Positions 1 through 10,861 are shown, numbered from the stretch's first letter. The stretch: 64,000 bases of DNA from Chionoecetes opilio (GCA_016584305.1 JACEEZ010010096.1:5001-69000); one strand, 5' to 3'. The notes: generated by a model not told the origin, from the sequence alone. Translations and numbers: made by a program.

Positions 1-280
1 TTCTGTTTTCTGTCTGTCTCTGCCCTGCTCTTCTCTGTCTGCCTCTGTCTTTCTCGGTCCTCGTCCTGCCCTCTTCTGTCTCTGTCTTTCCCTGTCTCTT
101 CTGTCTTTTCTGTCTTGTCTCTGTTTTCTGCTGTTTTCTTGTCTTTTCTGTCTCTGTTCCTGTCTGCCCTCTGTGTCTGTCTGTCCTTTTTCTTCTTTTT
201 CTCTCTCTTCCCCCCCCCTCCTTCTCTCTCTCTCTCTTCTCCTCTCTCCTCCTCTTTTTCCCTCTCTTTTTCCCCCCCTT

Positions 281-340
<60 letters not shown>

Positions 341-352
341 CTCTCCTTCGCT
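1..352. repeat. CT-rich low-complexity tract
   Basis: The tract starts as irregular TCTG/TCTT-rich sequence and becomes nearly pure (CT)n from about 285 to 335. Leucine/serine-rich open frames across it are translations of the repeat. The 380 bases that follow (353-731) contain no gene that I can see, only the TGACCT cluster listed separately. Confidence 0.9.
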
Positions 353-584
353 TTTTGTAAATGGTGGGAAAAGAAACCTTAAAAAAACTTGAGAGTGACG
401 AGAGAGAGAAAAGGGGAGAGAGTGAGAGAATTTTTTTTCTTTTTTCCAGACCTGTATTCATCACTTCTTTGTATCACAAAACACCTTTTGGACCTTATCA
501 TTACGTACTTGATAAAACCTCCATTCATTCTAAAAGAAACCCCTTGCCCATGAAAACCTTCCTCTTCCTACTTACCTTTCATAC

Positions 585-695
585 TGACCTTCTTTGACCT
601 ACTTTCCTTGCCTGACCTGCCACGTGGACATTCCTGGCTTATGTTTCTATAAAGTTGTTGTTTTTCTGTCATAGTAAGAAGTGACCTCTTGACCT
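585..695 (-). promoter_or_regulatory. Cluster of TGACCT nuclear-receptor half-sites
   Basis: Five TGACCT hexamers (AGGTCA on the minus strand) lie at 585, 595, 613, 682 and 690, with a sixth at 887. The first pair is a direct repeat with a 4-nt spacer and the last pair a direct repeat with a 2-nt spacer, both geometries used by nuclear receptors. No gene is seen nearby, so the regulatory reading is speculative. Confidence 0.2.
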
Positions 696-731
696 TTTTT
701 CTCTAGATTGCTCTACTACGTCCCCTCTGAC

Positions 732-801
732 TCTCTCCTCTCTCTCTCTCTCTCTCTCTTCATCTCTCTCTCTCTCCTTTTTTCTCTCTCTCTCCTCTCT
801 C

Positions 802-875
<74 letters not shown>
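732..875. repeat. (CT)n microsatellite
   Basis: Long, nearly pure (CT)n array with short interruptions near 778 and 800. The next 276 bases hold nothing recognisable. Confidence 0.95.
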
Positions 876-876
<1 letters not shown>

Positions 877-1151
877 AATTACCCTCTGACCTTATCAAAA
901 TCGCATCAGTACATCGTCTAGTTAATTAAATTGTCTTTTTATTACTTTTGTTTATGATACGTAATTAGTTGTTGATGATATTGCTGCATTCAGGTTTTTA
1001 TTTATCCATTTATTTCATTTTCATTACAAATCCCTTTCTCTTTGACGGTGTTTTTACGACGGTCATATTTTTTCCCTCGCATGTTTGTAATTTTTGGAAA
1101 CGTTCACTGTACATATCTTATTACTTCCGGGGATGTCAAAGTCAGAGTGAT

Positions 1152-1408
1152 GTGGTGTGTGTGTGTGTGGTGTTGTGTGTGTGTGTGGTGTGTGTGTGTG
1201 GGGTGTGTGTGTGTGGTGTGTTGTGGTGTGTGTGTGTGTGGTGTGTGTTGTGTGTGTGTGTGTGTGTGTTGTGGTGTGTGTGTGTGTGTGTGTGTGTGTG
1301 TGGTGTGGGTGTGTGTGTGTTGTGTGTGTGTGTGGTGGTGTGTGTGTGTTTGGTGTTTGTGTGTGTGTGGGTGTGTGTGTGTGTGTTGGTTTTGGTGGTT
1401 GTTGTGTG
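1152..1408. repeat. (GT)n microsatellite
   Basis: (GT)n with frequent extra G or T interruptions. It produces spurious Cys/Val-rich frames on the plus strand and Thr/His-rich frames on the minus strand. Confidence 0.95.
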
Positions 1409-1441
1409 CTTTATTGCTTCAAATAGATTAATTGGACCTCC

Positions 1442-1882
1442 TTTCCTCCTTTTTTTAACCTTTATCCTTCCTTCCATCCTTCCTTCCCCCCTTCCCTTCT
1501 TTTCCCCCCCTCCCCCCTCCCTCCCTTTAAATTTTTCACCCCCCTTTCCTTTTCCCTTTCCCCCCTTCCTTCCTTCCTTCCTTCCTTTCCCTTTCCCTTT
1601 CCCTTTCCCCCTTCCTTCTTACTTACTCCTTACTTTCTTCTCCTTCTTCCTTTCCTTCCTTCCCTTTCCCCCTTTCCTTCCTTCCCTTTCCCTTCCCTTT
1701 TTCCTTCCCTTTCCCCAATCTTCACTTCATTTTGCTTCTACTTCATTAACTATCTTTTATTATTTTTTTTTTCCCACCTTAATCAAAACTACCCATCCAT
1801 CCATCCTCCCTCCATCCCTCCATCCCTCCATCCATCCATCCATCCATCCCTCATCTATCTATCTATCTATCCTCTATCTATT
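1442..1882. repeat. Pyrimidine tetranucleotide tract
   Basis: C/T-only sequence rich in TTCC and TTTCCC units to about 1720, then (CATC)n and (TATC)n between 1792 and 1882. No coding signal. Confidence 0.9.
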
Positions 1883-2049
1883 ATCTTCCATCTTCCCAAA
1901 AATATGAAGGGGAAACGAGGGGGGAAAAAAAAAATATGAAACGGTTCGATGCTGTTTTATTTCGGAGTATTTCCCGTAATTCAAAAAAAAATTAATAAGT
2001 GAGAGTAAAATATATTGTGTTTTAAAAAGTCATCTGTTGGTACCTAAGA

Positions 2050-2086
2050 AGAAAAAAAAAAAAAAAAAAATTCTCTCTCTCTCCTC

Positions 2087-2118
<32 letters not shown>

Positions 2119-2408
2119 CTCTCCTCTCCCTCTCCCCTCTCTTCTCTCTCTCTCTCTGTTGGTGGGGTTGTAGTGATATTGCTTTTTGATTTGAAAGAGA
2201 GAGAGAGAGAGAGAGGAGAGAGAGAAGAGAGAGAGAGAGAGAGAAAAGAAAAGAGAAGATGAAAAAATGTGTGGGTGTGTTGTGTTGTGTGTGTGTGTGT
2301 TTGTGTGTTTGGGGGGTGGGGGGTTTTGTGTGTTGTGTGTGTGTGTGTTTTTTTGGTTTTTGGGGTGTGTTGTGTGTGTGTTGTGTGTGTGTGTTGTGTG
2401 TGTGTGTT
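2050..2408. repeat. Compound (A)n-(CT)n-(GA)n-(GT)n array
   Basis: Four simple repeats abut: a poly-A run, (CT)n to 2157, (GA)n from 2197 to 2258, and interrupted (GT)n from 2270 to 2408. The CT and GA blocks are separated by about 40 bp and could fold into a hairpin. The 300 bases after it hold only a loose CAGT-rich stretch (2580-2680). Confidence 0.9.
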
Positions 2409-2719
2409 ATCCCTTTACAGATATAAAAAAAGGTCAAAAAGGTCAAGGCTGCTGGGATCCCCTCTCGCACAGGGTCCCTAATGAAGCGGGAGGGCCTGTC
2501 CCTTCCGGGGTTTTTGTTGTTAAGGAGTTTTTTCCCCTTTTTTTTAGCCTCGTAGTTTGGGGACTCCCCTCAATGTCTCATCGGTCAGTCGGTCTCAGTC
2601 AGTCGTTAATTTTTGGGTAATAGTTTTTACGTTTAGTCAGTCGTCGTCATCAGTCATCATCAGTCAGTCAGTCATCTTTTTTATTTCATTTTATACATTT
2701 CACAAAAAAAAGATATATA

Positions 2720-2836
2720 ATGTGCGTTTGTGTGTGTGTGTCGCTTGTGGTGTGTGTGGGTGTGGGGTGTGTGTGTGTGTGTGTGGTGTGTGTGTTTGTG
2801 TGTGTGTGGGTGTGTGTGGTGGGTGTGTGTGGTGTG

Positions 2837-2867
<31 letters not shown>

Positions 2868-3066
2868 TGTGTGTGTGTGTGTGTGACGACAGACAGACAG
2901 ACAAGACGCAACAGAAAACAGACAGACAGACAACAGACAAAAGACAGCAACGACAGACGGAGAAGGAGAGGAGAGGAGGAGAGAAGAGAGAGAAGAGAGA
3001 GAGGGAGGAAAAGGAGAGAGAGAGAAGGAGAGGAAGAGAGAGAGGGAGAGAGAGAGAAGAGAAGAG
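2720..3066. repeat. Compound (GT)n-(ACAG)n-(GA)n array
   Basis: (GT)n to 2884, then ACAG-type repeats to about 2960, then (GA)n with GGA interruptions. The following 230 bases show nothing recognisable. Confidence 0.9.
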
Positions 3067-3297
3067 GACAGGTGATCTTTTTTTTTTGGTCACTGAGTTC
3101 AAACCACTTCTGTCTCCCCTCCCTCGGCCACACCCCTCGATCTAGTTCCTGTCATTGAAGGTAACCCACCCAGGAACCCACTCCTTGCCCACCTCCCAAG
3201 CAACCCACCCACCTGACCACACAACATAACCTAATTTAATCACTTCCTTCTGATATTTTTTCTCTCTTCTAACTTCCTAACTTACGTAATTTTCCTT

Positions 3298-3806
3298 CGT
3301 CCTTTTTTTCCCCTCATCCTTCCTATACGACCTTTAGATAGTTGCCCCCTCTCCTCCCTTTCCCTCCTTTCCTCCTTCTTTTTTTTCCCTTTATCCTTCC
3401 TACCTGATATTTTTCCTTCCCTCTTCCTTTCTTCCTTTCTTTCTTTCCTCCTTACCTCCTTCTTTTTCCCTTTATCCTTCCTACCTGATATGTTTCCTTC
3501 CCTCTTCCTTTCTTCCTTTCTTTCTTTCCTCCTTACCTCCTTCCTCTTTTTCCCTTTATCCTTCCTTCCTTCCTTCCCTCCAGATATTTTTCCATTATTC
3601 CTCTCCTCCTTACCTCCTTCTTTTAACCTTTATCCTTCCTTCCATCCTTCCTTCCTTCTTTCCCTCCCTTCCTCCCTCCATCTCTCTTAAAGTTAACAAC
3701 CTTCCTTCCTTCCTTCCTTCCTTCCTTCCTTCCTTCCTTCCTTCCTTCCCTCCTTCCTTCCTTCCTTCCTTCCTTCCTTCCTTCCTTCCTTCCTTCCTTC
3801 CTTCCT
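3298..3806. repeat. (TTCC)n pyrimidine tract
   Basis: Polypyrimidine sequence with a short tandem segment around 3370-3560 (a phrase near CCTACCTGATAT recurs) and a pure (TTCC)n array from about 3702 to 3806. Confidence 0.9.
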
Positions 3807-3830
3807 GTTCCGGTCAGCTAATAAGGTACT

Positions 3831-4346
3831 TGACCTCCAACTCATCAGGTTCAAGCATAAAGGTCATGTCTTAACTCTTCGTCAAATAAGGACCTTTCTA
3901 CAATCAAGTTTAGGGAAAAGGTCATATACACACGTACACAGTCATTCATTTCCCCAAGGTCGCTTACCTGAGCCCCAAGAAATCGATCAAGGTCAGTTTG
4001 CGTATCCAGGTAAGGTCATATCGCTTACAAGGTCATTGATTACAAGAAGAAAAACTAAGGAAATATAATGAGCAAGAGATACTAAGAAAAAAGTGATGAA
4101 TTTTACGATTATATATTATTTTTACTGTCTAAACTTCCGACCCGTCAGGGTGGCGCGGTTGGTAGAACTGTTATTATGCGTGTAGAGTCCCTGCATTCGG
4201 GAAGCGGTTCGAGGCCACCAAGTTCGTTTTGGCGTGGTGGCGCTTTGTATAGTCAATAACCTTGTAGTTGGTACTTGCAAAGTGTCTAGATAGGATCAAA
4301 GTATCTTATCTTATCTTCTAAACTTCCGGAAATCCATGCAAGGTCA
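3831..4346 (+). promoter_or_regulatory. Cluster of AGGTCA half-sites
   Basis: AGGTCA occurs at 3861, 3919, 3990, 4013, 4030 and 4341, all in plus orientation, with one TGACCT at 3831. The site at 3987-3995 reads TCAAGGTCA, the extended half-site recognised by FTZ-F1 and ERR-type nuclear receptors. About 0.25 matches would be expected by chance in a segment this long, on both strands, at even base composition. No neighbouring gene supports a promoter, and a decayed tandem repeat is an alternative. Confidence 0.25.
4141..4317 (+). repeat. tRNA-derived SINE, family 1 (copy 1)
   Basis: The element opens with CCCGTCAGGG, has an A-box-like GGTTGGTAGA and a B-box-like GGTTCGAGGCC, then a roughly 90-bp unrelated body with the phrase TTTGTATAGTCAATAACCTT, and ends in (TATCT)n. 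Close copies lie at 10006-10184 and, inverted, at 62258-62440. Polymerase III promoter boxes plus a pentanucleotide tail are typical of arthropod SINEs. Confidence 0.85.
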
Positions 4347-4550
4347 GGGTAAGAGTCGCATTCAAAGACACGTTCCTATAAATTACATGGTCAAAGGTGT
4401 AAAAAAAATAACAAAGGAAAATAAGAGAAAATGGCGGGGAAAAAAACTTTAGTTGCCTCACATCCATCTTTCGGCGAAAATTATGATCCCATTTACCATC
4501 TGTCGTACTTTCGCCCCGACGTTACCAAGACAAAAACGATGGTCAAGGTT

Positions 4551-4750
4551 TGTACTATAAAACCTTGCTACCAGAATGAGTAATAAAAAAAACTGTGCTG
4601 AGACTTATTACAACGAAATATAAGATAATTATGGAACGTGACGAAAATATTATCGTGTACGTCCGTAGATTGTACTATAAAACATTGCTACCAGAATGAT
4701 TGAAAAAAAAAAACATGCTGAGACTTATTACAACGAAATATAAGATAATT
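4551..4750. repeat. Tandem duplication, 120-bp period
   Basis: A phrase beginning TGTACTATAAAAC and ending AATATAAGATAATTA occurs at 4551-4633 and again from 4671 to 4750 with few differences. Confidence 0.85.
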
Positions 4751-4752
4751 AA

Positions 4753-5642
4753 AGGCGTTTTCTGCGGGGAAGCAAGAGAAATTTCTCTTGCAAGAGAAAA
4801 AAATTCGCTTGCTCAAATTTCGCTTGCTGTTTAATCATCCAGGGAAGATGATTGCCCGACCTGCAAGAAATTTCTTGCGGGAGCAAGCGAGAAGTGAGTG
4901 AAGTGCGTCAGCGTTCGGCTGACGTGGCGATGCTTTTCTGCTTCAATAAAAGAATGACAACAGTGTACTTTCGACAAAATCTATTACACTTTCTTATTTT
5001 AATGTCTTATCATAAAAGTTTGAATCAAATAAGGGAGGTTGCGGCGTGTAATTAAGGAAAATATAATCGTCACAGCTGTATATATTGCTTTATATGCTTT
5101 CGAACAGCTGGAGGTAAACACTGGAATGTGTGACTTGTCAACAAAGCCGTGTTGACCGAAAATCAACAACTTCACACACCTCACTCTTACCCGATTTGCT
5201 GGCAATACCATTGGATATTAAGAAACACTGAAACCACTAACGGCTTCCTGGGGAAATTTTGCATCGCATTAGTATACATTTATAACTGTAATGTAAGTAC
5301 AAGTATTCGAAAACAAGGGTTAAGTAAAACGGTGCATAAACATTTTCTCATACTTGTTTGGCTTCATCACCTCATTGCTCGGCTATTTATGATCACATTA
5401 AATTTCTAAGCACACTTCCTGAATCTGCACACTTTTCTGACTATAACGGTATAGGATGCGTCCCAGTGTGAAAATATTTAAAGGGTCAAAATAGTCATTT
5501 GATCTTTGTTTTGCTTACATCTCGGCTGCCGCGTCGCCATCTCACGGAGCAAGCGACGGTGAACGTTTTCTGCGGGGACACAGCAAGAGAAAAGTGACCG
5601 CTTGCAAACGAAATTTATCTTGCTCCCCCGCAGAAAACGCCT
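4753..5642. mobile_element. Non-autonomous DNA transposon with 24-bp TIRs
   Basis: Terminal inverted repeats of about 24 bp begin AGGCGTTTTCTGCGGGG at 4753 and end with the complement at 5642. Subterminal segments rich in GCAAGCGA and CAAGAGAAA phrases repeat in both orientations. The interior (about 840 bp) has no transposase; its short open frames show no known motif. I could not identify a convincing target-site duplication, so the superfamily is open. Confidence 0.7.
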
Positions 5643-5689
5643 GAACATTCATATGGATAAGTTGCTTTTTCGTCATTGGATTAGAAATT

Positions 5690-5775
5690 GTAGTAGTAGT
5701 TATAGTGGTGGTGATGGTGGTAGTAGTAGTGGTGGTAGTAGTGTCAATATTATCATTATCACCACCACATCCACT
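5690..5775. repeat. (GGT/AGT)n trinucleotide array
   Basis: Imperfect GTA/GTG trinucleotide array. Its flanks (5643-5939) contain nothing else recognisable. Confidence 0.8.
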
Positions 5776-5939
5776 AATACCATATTTCATGGTGGTTCAT
5801 TTTATCATTTCTGAAGATAATCATTATCAATTTCATGGGGACGTTGTTCCTATAACACAGGAAAGAAACACTACAATAGTGTTCAGTCAATACGCCGCCA
5901 TGATGATCTACACATAAACTACAGGCAACGGAGGCCCAA

Positions 5940-6241
5940 TGTTGTGCGACATCCCTGAGCTGCGAGACCCCTGTCGAGTTGGCCTTCTGTTTCTGCGCGG
6001 CGCCGCGTCAACACAGCAGCAGTGACCGTTAGGTTTGATAAAGGTCAGGTTAGGTTAGTTATACAGAAACACAGGTAAAAGGGCAGGTTAGGTTAGGTTA
6101 GGTACACAAACACAGATAAAAGTTTGTTACCCTAACCTAACCTGACCTTTACCTAACCTAACGGTCACTGGTGCTGTGTTGACGTGGCGCCGCGCATGCA
6201 CAGAAGGCCAACTCGACAGGGATCTCGCATAACACCGGGCT
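5940..6241. mobile_element. Foldback element with telomere-like TTAGG arms
   Basis: Two arms of about 110 bp (5942-6055 and 6134-6240) are inverted complements. They share GAGTTGGCCTTCTG, a GCGCGGCGCC-like block, a CAACACAGC-like block and GTGACCGTTAGG. The inner ends of the arms and the loop carry runs of GGTTAGG/CCTAACC, the arthropod telomere repeat unit. This is either a MITE with a GGTTAGG-rich core or a foldback formed around telomere-like DNA. There is no coding capacity. Confidence 0.7.
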
Positions 6242-6475
6242 GCATATTCGCCAAGTCTGGAAAGGATCACCTATTTCACTCTTGAACACATCAGATTAGG
6301 ATTCCTCTCCTAACCCGGATATACCCATATATTTTGCGTGGGAATCACAATGAAGGTATTATCGAGAAAATCCTATGGTTAGTGTCGGAGCTACGTCTTC
6401 TTCAGCCAGTCTACTGAGTTCTGACTTCACCTGGAGAAGGTGAACGTTTCCTGACGTGGGTCAGAGTGGAGGCAA

Positions 6476-6598
6476 TCGCACTTTTTAGTATTTTGAAATA
6501 TGCTAAAAAAAATGTCTAACAGAAAGTGGAGTGCAAATGATCACACTTTTTAGTATTTTGAAATATGATGAAAAAATACGTCTAACGAAAAGTAGAGG
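6476..6598. repeat. 65-bp tandem duplication
   Basis: CACTTTTTAGTATTTTGAAA occurs at 6480 and 6543, each followed by a similar AAAAAAT-TCTAAC segment. The upstream stretch 6242-6475 holds nothing recognisable. Confidence 0.8.
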
Positions 6599-6599
6599 A

Positions 6600-7636
6600 C
6601 CAGTGTCGTGTGAGCAGCAGTCTGTTTACAAGGTGCAGTCCACCTTTGTTTACTAACAAAAGAAAACGGGAACTGCGCACGCGTTGAGGGGAATATTTAC
6701 TAATATTGACTTGTTGATCAACAAAGGCATGTCCAGACGTCCTACGACAACAAACCCGTCTTTATTTATCAACAAGAGGGGGGGGGGCACGAAGTGGAAC
6801 ACTCGCCGACATCGGCGAGAATTCCTATCGGCGACAGTTATAGGTAGGGTTTTGAGCATAAATGATATACGAGGCATTCAATTTCGTACAGAAATGTCCT
6901 GTGAGCAGGAGATGGGGCCCTCCCGTGATCAAGAATGCAATCTGCCCAACACAGGTATCATATTCATCTGATACACATCAAAATAGTATTTTCTTTTTAA
7001 TTAGCAAAATGCTGTTTTCCGTAAATTTACTCATGATTCACTGTAAACAGGCTATATAATGGTCCTTCACATCAGTAATACAAAAGCAGAGCGCATTATT
7101 TGATTCATGAATGTTTTTCCCAGGATTAATAGACTACAGGGTTAAACCGCGCGCAGCTTAGTGACGTCAAATGCAGTACCTCGAGAAAACGACGATTTTT
7201 TATCGTGGACTATTCTAAAATATGCCCCCGAGTCTCATCGCTGCAGGGCTCGTCTCGGAACCCTAGGAAGCTGCACGCGGGGCCGGCAATTAGTAATCAG
7301 CCTGCCCGGGCGGGAGGTGGGGAGGGGGAGGATGGGGTCGTCCCCAGGGTTCTTTAATTGAGTCGTGAGGAAAAAAATAAAAATTATTGTTGAAAAAATG
7401 TCTGGTTGAAGTAGAGAAATACTTAATGGTTATTTTCTCTCTTTCTCCAGCTCCATTCTCGGGGATAACTTAATGTTTCTTTTGTGCTTTTGTTCATGTT
7501 TGCTTTTCTTTTTCATTTTCTTCACTGTTTACCGCAAGGAATTTTATTTGATTTTTATCAAATAAGATCAAGTTAGGATCAAGCTTTGGCCCCTCTGCTG
7601 GGCGTGAAATGGATTCAATAAATTAGGGGCTTAATG

Positions 7637-7712
<76 letters not shown>

Positions 7713-8053
7713 ATACAGAACGGAGCACCGGAGACTAGTTACGCCCGTGCGCGCTTGTCAAAGACTGGCGACCATTTGTGTGAGGGAGGGCTGACTGAGG
7801 CTGACCTCCAAACTGCATTTGACGTCACGCGCAGAAGAGGAAAATTTCAGACTAGCCGTGGAGAGACCCGATAGTCTGTTGATCCTGGTTTTTCCTATGA
7901 AAGAATAAAAACAGTATACCCTCCCCTACTTTAGCGGACATTCAGTATTAGTAAATATTCCCCTCAACGCGTGTGCATACCCGTTTTCTTTTGTTAGTAA
8001 ACAAAGGCGGACTGCACCTCGTAATTAACAGACTGCTGCTCACATGACACTGG
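6600..8053. mobile_element. 1.45-kb element with about 115-bp TIRs
   Basis: The left arm (6600-6715) begins CCAGTGTCGTGTGAGCAGCA and matches the reverse complement of the right arm (7945-8053) nearly throughout, including the CAACGCGTG and TTTGTTAGTAAACAAA blocks. The interior has a G-run near 6778, a partial CGGCGACAGTT-type repeat at 6805-6843, a GC-rich patch at 7160-7350 and a (GA)n array at 7639-7711. No transposase is visible. Long TIRs with a CAGTG start would suit a hAT-like non-autonomous element, but no 8-bp duplication is readable. Confidence 0.65.
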
Positions 8054-8388
8054 GAGTCTGTCTGGCGCAAGGCTGGGTGACAGGCTCAGTCACTGACAGC
8101 CATTGGATGTTTTCTTTTGTTTAATTTCAAAAATATTATATCAAGTAAATTTGATGTCAAGAATTTAATTTAAGGAAAACTTCAAAGAGATTGGCAATCT
8201 ATATTGAAAAAAAAATGATAATATCTCAAATTCTGATACCTTATGCAACAAATTAATGTACGCTTATCAAATTCTTAATTCCTTTATGCTAAATACTGAA
8301 TAAAATATATGGATTTTAATCATATTACTTTTTCTTTCAAAATTCCCACCATTGTTGTTTTAATCCTAAAAATTGTTTAATGAGAAAG
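8054..8388. other. AT-rich stretch, nothing recognised
   Basis: AT-rich sequence without open frames, tandem repeats or recognisable mobile-element ends. Confidence 0.6.
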
Positions 8389-8522
8389 AAAATATCTAAG
8401 TTAGGGCGACAACCCTTCACTAAGCCTCCCTCCCTGCCCTCCTCCCCCCCCCCACACAGCCATAGGAGGGCGGGGAGGGGAGGCCTAGTGGAAGTATGTC
8501 TCGCCCTGACTTAGATATTTTA
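8389..8522. repeat. Short foldback hairpin
   Basis: AAAATATCTAAGTTAGGGCG at 8389 is mirrored by the complement ending at 8522. The arms are about 44 bp, with a C-rich/G-rich loop. Probably a small MITE. Confidence 0.65.
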
Positions 8523-8564
8523 AAACTGATAACTAAGAAACAGATAATGAGAGATTACTATTGT

Positions 8565-8637
8565 TTATATTCACTAAAAAATGTATAATGGTACGGAAAT
8601 TACAATGGAAATTACGTTATGGGTCTCAAGGGGTTAA
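8565..8637 (-). mobile_element. piggyBac-like MITE, 3'-end fragment
   Basis: The segment matches one end of the TTAA-flanked MITE family described at 49513, from the GGAAATTACAATGGAAATTA block to the terminal CTCAAGGGGTTAA. The other end is missing. Confidence 0.75.
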
Positions 8638-8639
8638 AG

Positions 8640-9008
8640 AAGTTACTGTAGAGGAGCAGAATTTGAGGAAGAATCGCGTCTATGAACATCACTACCCAGA
8701 CAGCATCACTCAGCGGTCATAAGCACTGAGAACACCACTGATAGAACACCATGACAGACTACTGACTCGGAGGCAAAGAGAAGGTCGATACACAAGAGGA
8801 CATACAAACAAATTAGGAAAAGGGAGATGCCTGAACAACATAAAGAAGTACAGCTTCCCTCATAGCAATGTAGAAGTTTGGAATGGACTAAATGAGGTGA
8901 TGTCGGCAAATAATGTGCACCAGTTGAAAGAAAGACTGGATAAATGTAGAGACGGAGACAGGACCCCACGAGTGTAGCTCAGGCCCTGTAAAACACAACT
9001 AGGTAAAA

Positions 9009-9010
<2 letters not shown>
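8640..9010 (+). pseudogene. LINE reverse transcriptase C-terminus and 3' tail
   Basis: One frame ending at the stop 8975-8977 reads, in part, TRGHTNKLGKGRCLNNIKKY (from 8792), then VEVWNGLNEV and HQLKERLDK. This is the characteristic C-terminus of non-LTR retrotransposon ORF2 proteins, where a TRG..-K block precedes VVxxWNxLP and FKxxLD. The reverse transcriptase itself is absent, so this is a 5'-truncated copy. The 3' tail (CAGGCCCTGTAAAACACAAC, from 8980) runs into (CA)n and is shared with the SINE at 63575 and the fragment at 47190. Confidence 0.8.
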
Positions 9011-9050
<40 letters not shown>

Positions 9051-9215
9051 CCTCCCTTCCTTGCCTCGCTCCAACATAATATTGACCACAGAAATCAAGT
9101 CAAATAAGATGAACAAGTTTACCGGGTCAGAATTGATGCCAAGGTTATATAAGGAACGACTTTGCCTGCTGTCCATGAAGCTACCTGTGTGTGTGTGGGG
9201 GGGGGGGGGGGGTAT

Positions 9216-9268
<53 letters not shown>

Positions 9269-9294
9269 AGAGGAAGGTGATGATAGAATAGCAA

Positions 9295-9338
<44 letters not shown>

Positions 9339-9419
9339 CTGCATTCAGTATACACACGTAAGTACTGAAACGTGTATTTTTTCCTCTTCTCTCTCTCTCT
9401 CTTCTCTCTCCTCCTCTCT

Positions 9420-9475
<56 letters not shown>
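9011..9475. repeat. (CA)n, (GT)n, (GA)n and (CT)n arrays
   Basis: Microsatellites follow each other: (CA)n 9011-9048, poly-G plus (GT)n 9187-9265, (GA)n 9301-9335 and (CT)n 9388-9475. Short unique spacers show no gene. Confidence 0.9.
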
Positions 9476-9477
<2 letters not shown>

Positions 9478-9664
9478 CACACAACGGTAAGCGATCCACA
9501 CACAGATACAAACCCACTTCCACCACCACACTCGACCTTGCCATCCATCCACCTAGCGCCTCCACATCTCGACATCTCCAGGCAACACCATTCCACATAA
9601 GAGAGCTACCGGTCAAATTTTGTCCACACCTGTTCCCTATCTGTCAATTTTACGTTAAAGTTTA

Positions 9665-9962
9665 GTTTGCTTCTGTCTGTGTCTGTGTTTCTGTCTTCTC
9701 TGTCTGTATGTCTGGGTGTCTGTGTTTCTGTCTGTCTCCCTGTCTGTCTCTCTGTTTCTCTCTTCTGTCTGTATGTCTGGGTGTCTGTTTATTTATGTCT
9801 GTCTCCCTGTCTGTCGGTCTTATCTGTGTTTCTCTGTCTGTCTGTCTGTGTTTCTCTCTGTCTGTCTCCCTGTCTGTCTGTCTGTATCTGTGTTTCTCTG
9901 TCTGTCTGTCTGTGTTTCTCTCTGTCTGTCTCCCTGTCTGTCTGTCTGTATATGTGTCTTCT

Positions 9963-10001
<39 letters not shown>
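9665..10001. repeat. (TGTC)n array ending in (CT)n
   Basis: Imperfect TGTC/TGTCTCCC repeats with longer-period phrasing up to 9955, then (CT)n. The preceding 190 bases (9476-9664) hold nothing recognisable. Confidence 0.9.
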
Positions 10002-10004
<3 letters not shown>

Positions 10005-10005
10005 G

Positions 10006-10184
10006 CCCGTCAGGGTGACAAGGTTGGTAGAGACGTGAGCTTGCAATGTGGAGAGTCCCTGCGCATTCGGTCAGCGGTTCGAGTCCGCCTAGTTCGTGCT
10101 GACGTGGCGGCGCTTTGTATAGTCAATAACCTTGTAATTGGTACTTGCAAAGTGTCTAGATAGGATGAAAATCTTATCTTATCT
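10006..10184 (+). repeat. tRNA-derived SINE, family 1 (copy 2)
   Basis: Best-preserved copy of the family. It begins CCCGTCAGGG, with A box GGTTGGTAGAG, B box GGTTCGAGTCC, the shared TTTGTATAGTCAATAACCTT body phrase and an (ATCTT)n tail. A CGTCAG at the start pairs with CTGACG after the B box, like a relic of the tRNA acceptor stem. Confidence 0.88.
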
Positions 10185-10805
10185 CTCTCTCATTTAAAAC
10201 AGCTACTTACCACCACCACCACCACCACCACTACCACCACCACCACCACACCTACAGCCTTCCTTTCTTCTTATCCTTGTCACATATCTCGTCCTTCCCA
10301 TCACCTTCATCAAGAAACCTTTTAGTACGTGACTTGCTCTATTAATACTGTAATAGACCAAGGTAGTACGTAACTGAACCTTCCCTTACCGTAACTTAGA
10401 ATACCGAGATCACGAAGGGAACTGGTTTATTTACATCGAGGACGTTGAGGGAAGGAAGGCAGTTCAGTTGTTGGTCGGGAGTCAGGCCTTTTTCAACGGC
10501 ACTCCCTGACGTGTTTCTTCTTGCTGTCTGGGTCTTTAATTAGTTGTCTTCTCTTATTCTATCTTATTAGTTTCTTTCTTTTTCTTTCTTCTTATTTTCT
10601 CTGGTCATCCAAAAACTGTTGATTGTTCTTTTTGTTTCTTCAGGTGATGGATGGAAGGAGGAAGGGTGGGAGGGACGGAAAGGGGATGGATGGATAGATA
10701 GATGGAAGGATAGAAAGGTTTTTGTATGTATGACAGTATGAATGAGTGAGATAAGGAAGAAAAGATAAGTATTAGGAGTAAGAAGAGATGGTGAGTGCAG
10801 GGGTA

Positions 10806-10807
<2 letters not shown>
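10185..10807. other. Intergenic, no gene seen
   Basis: Contains a short (CAC)n array at 10202-10247 and loose GGA/GATG-rich sequence around 10645-10720. No coding or mobile-element signal was found. Confidence 0.6.

Positions 10808-10861
<54 letters not shown>

Noticed and set aside
5542..5917. Ser/Gly and Thr-rich frames
   Set aside because: Trinucleotide repeat translations.
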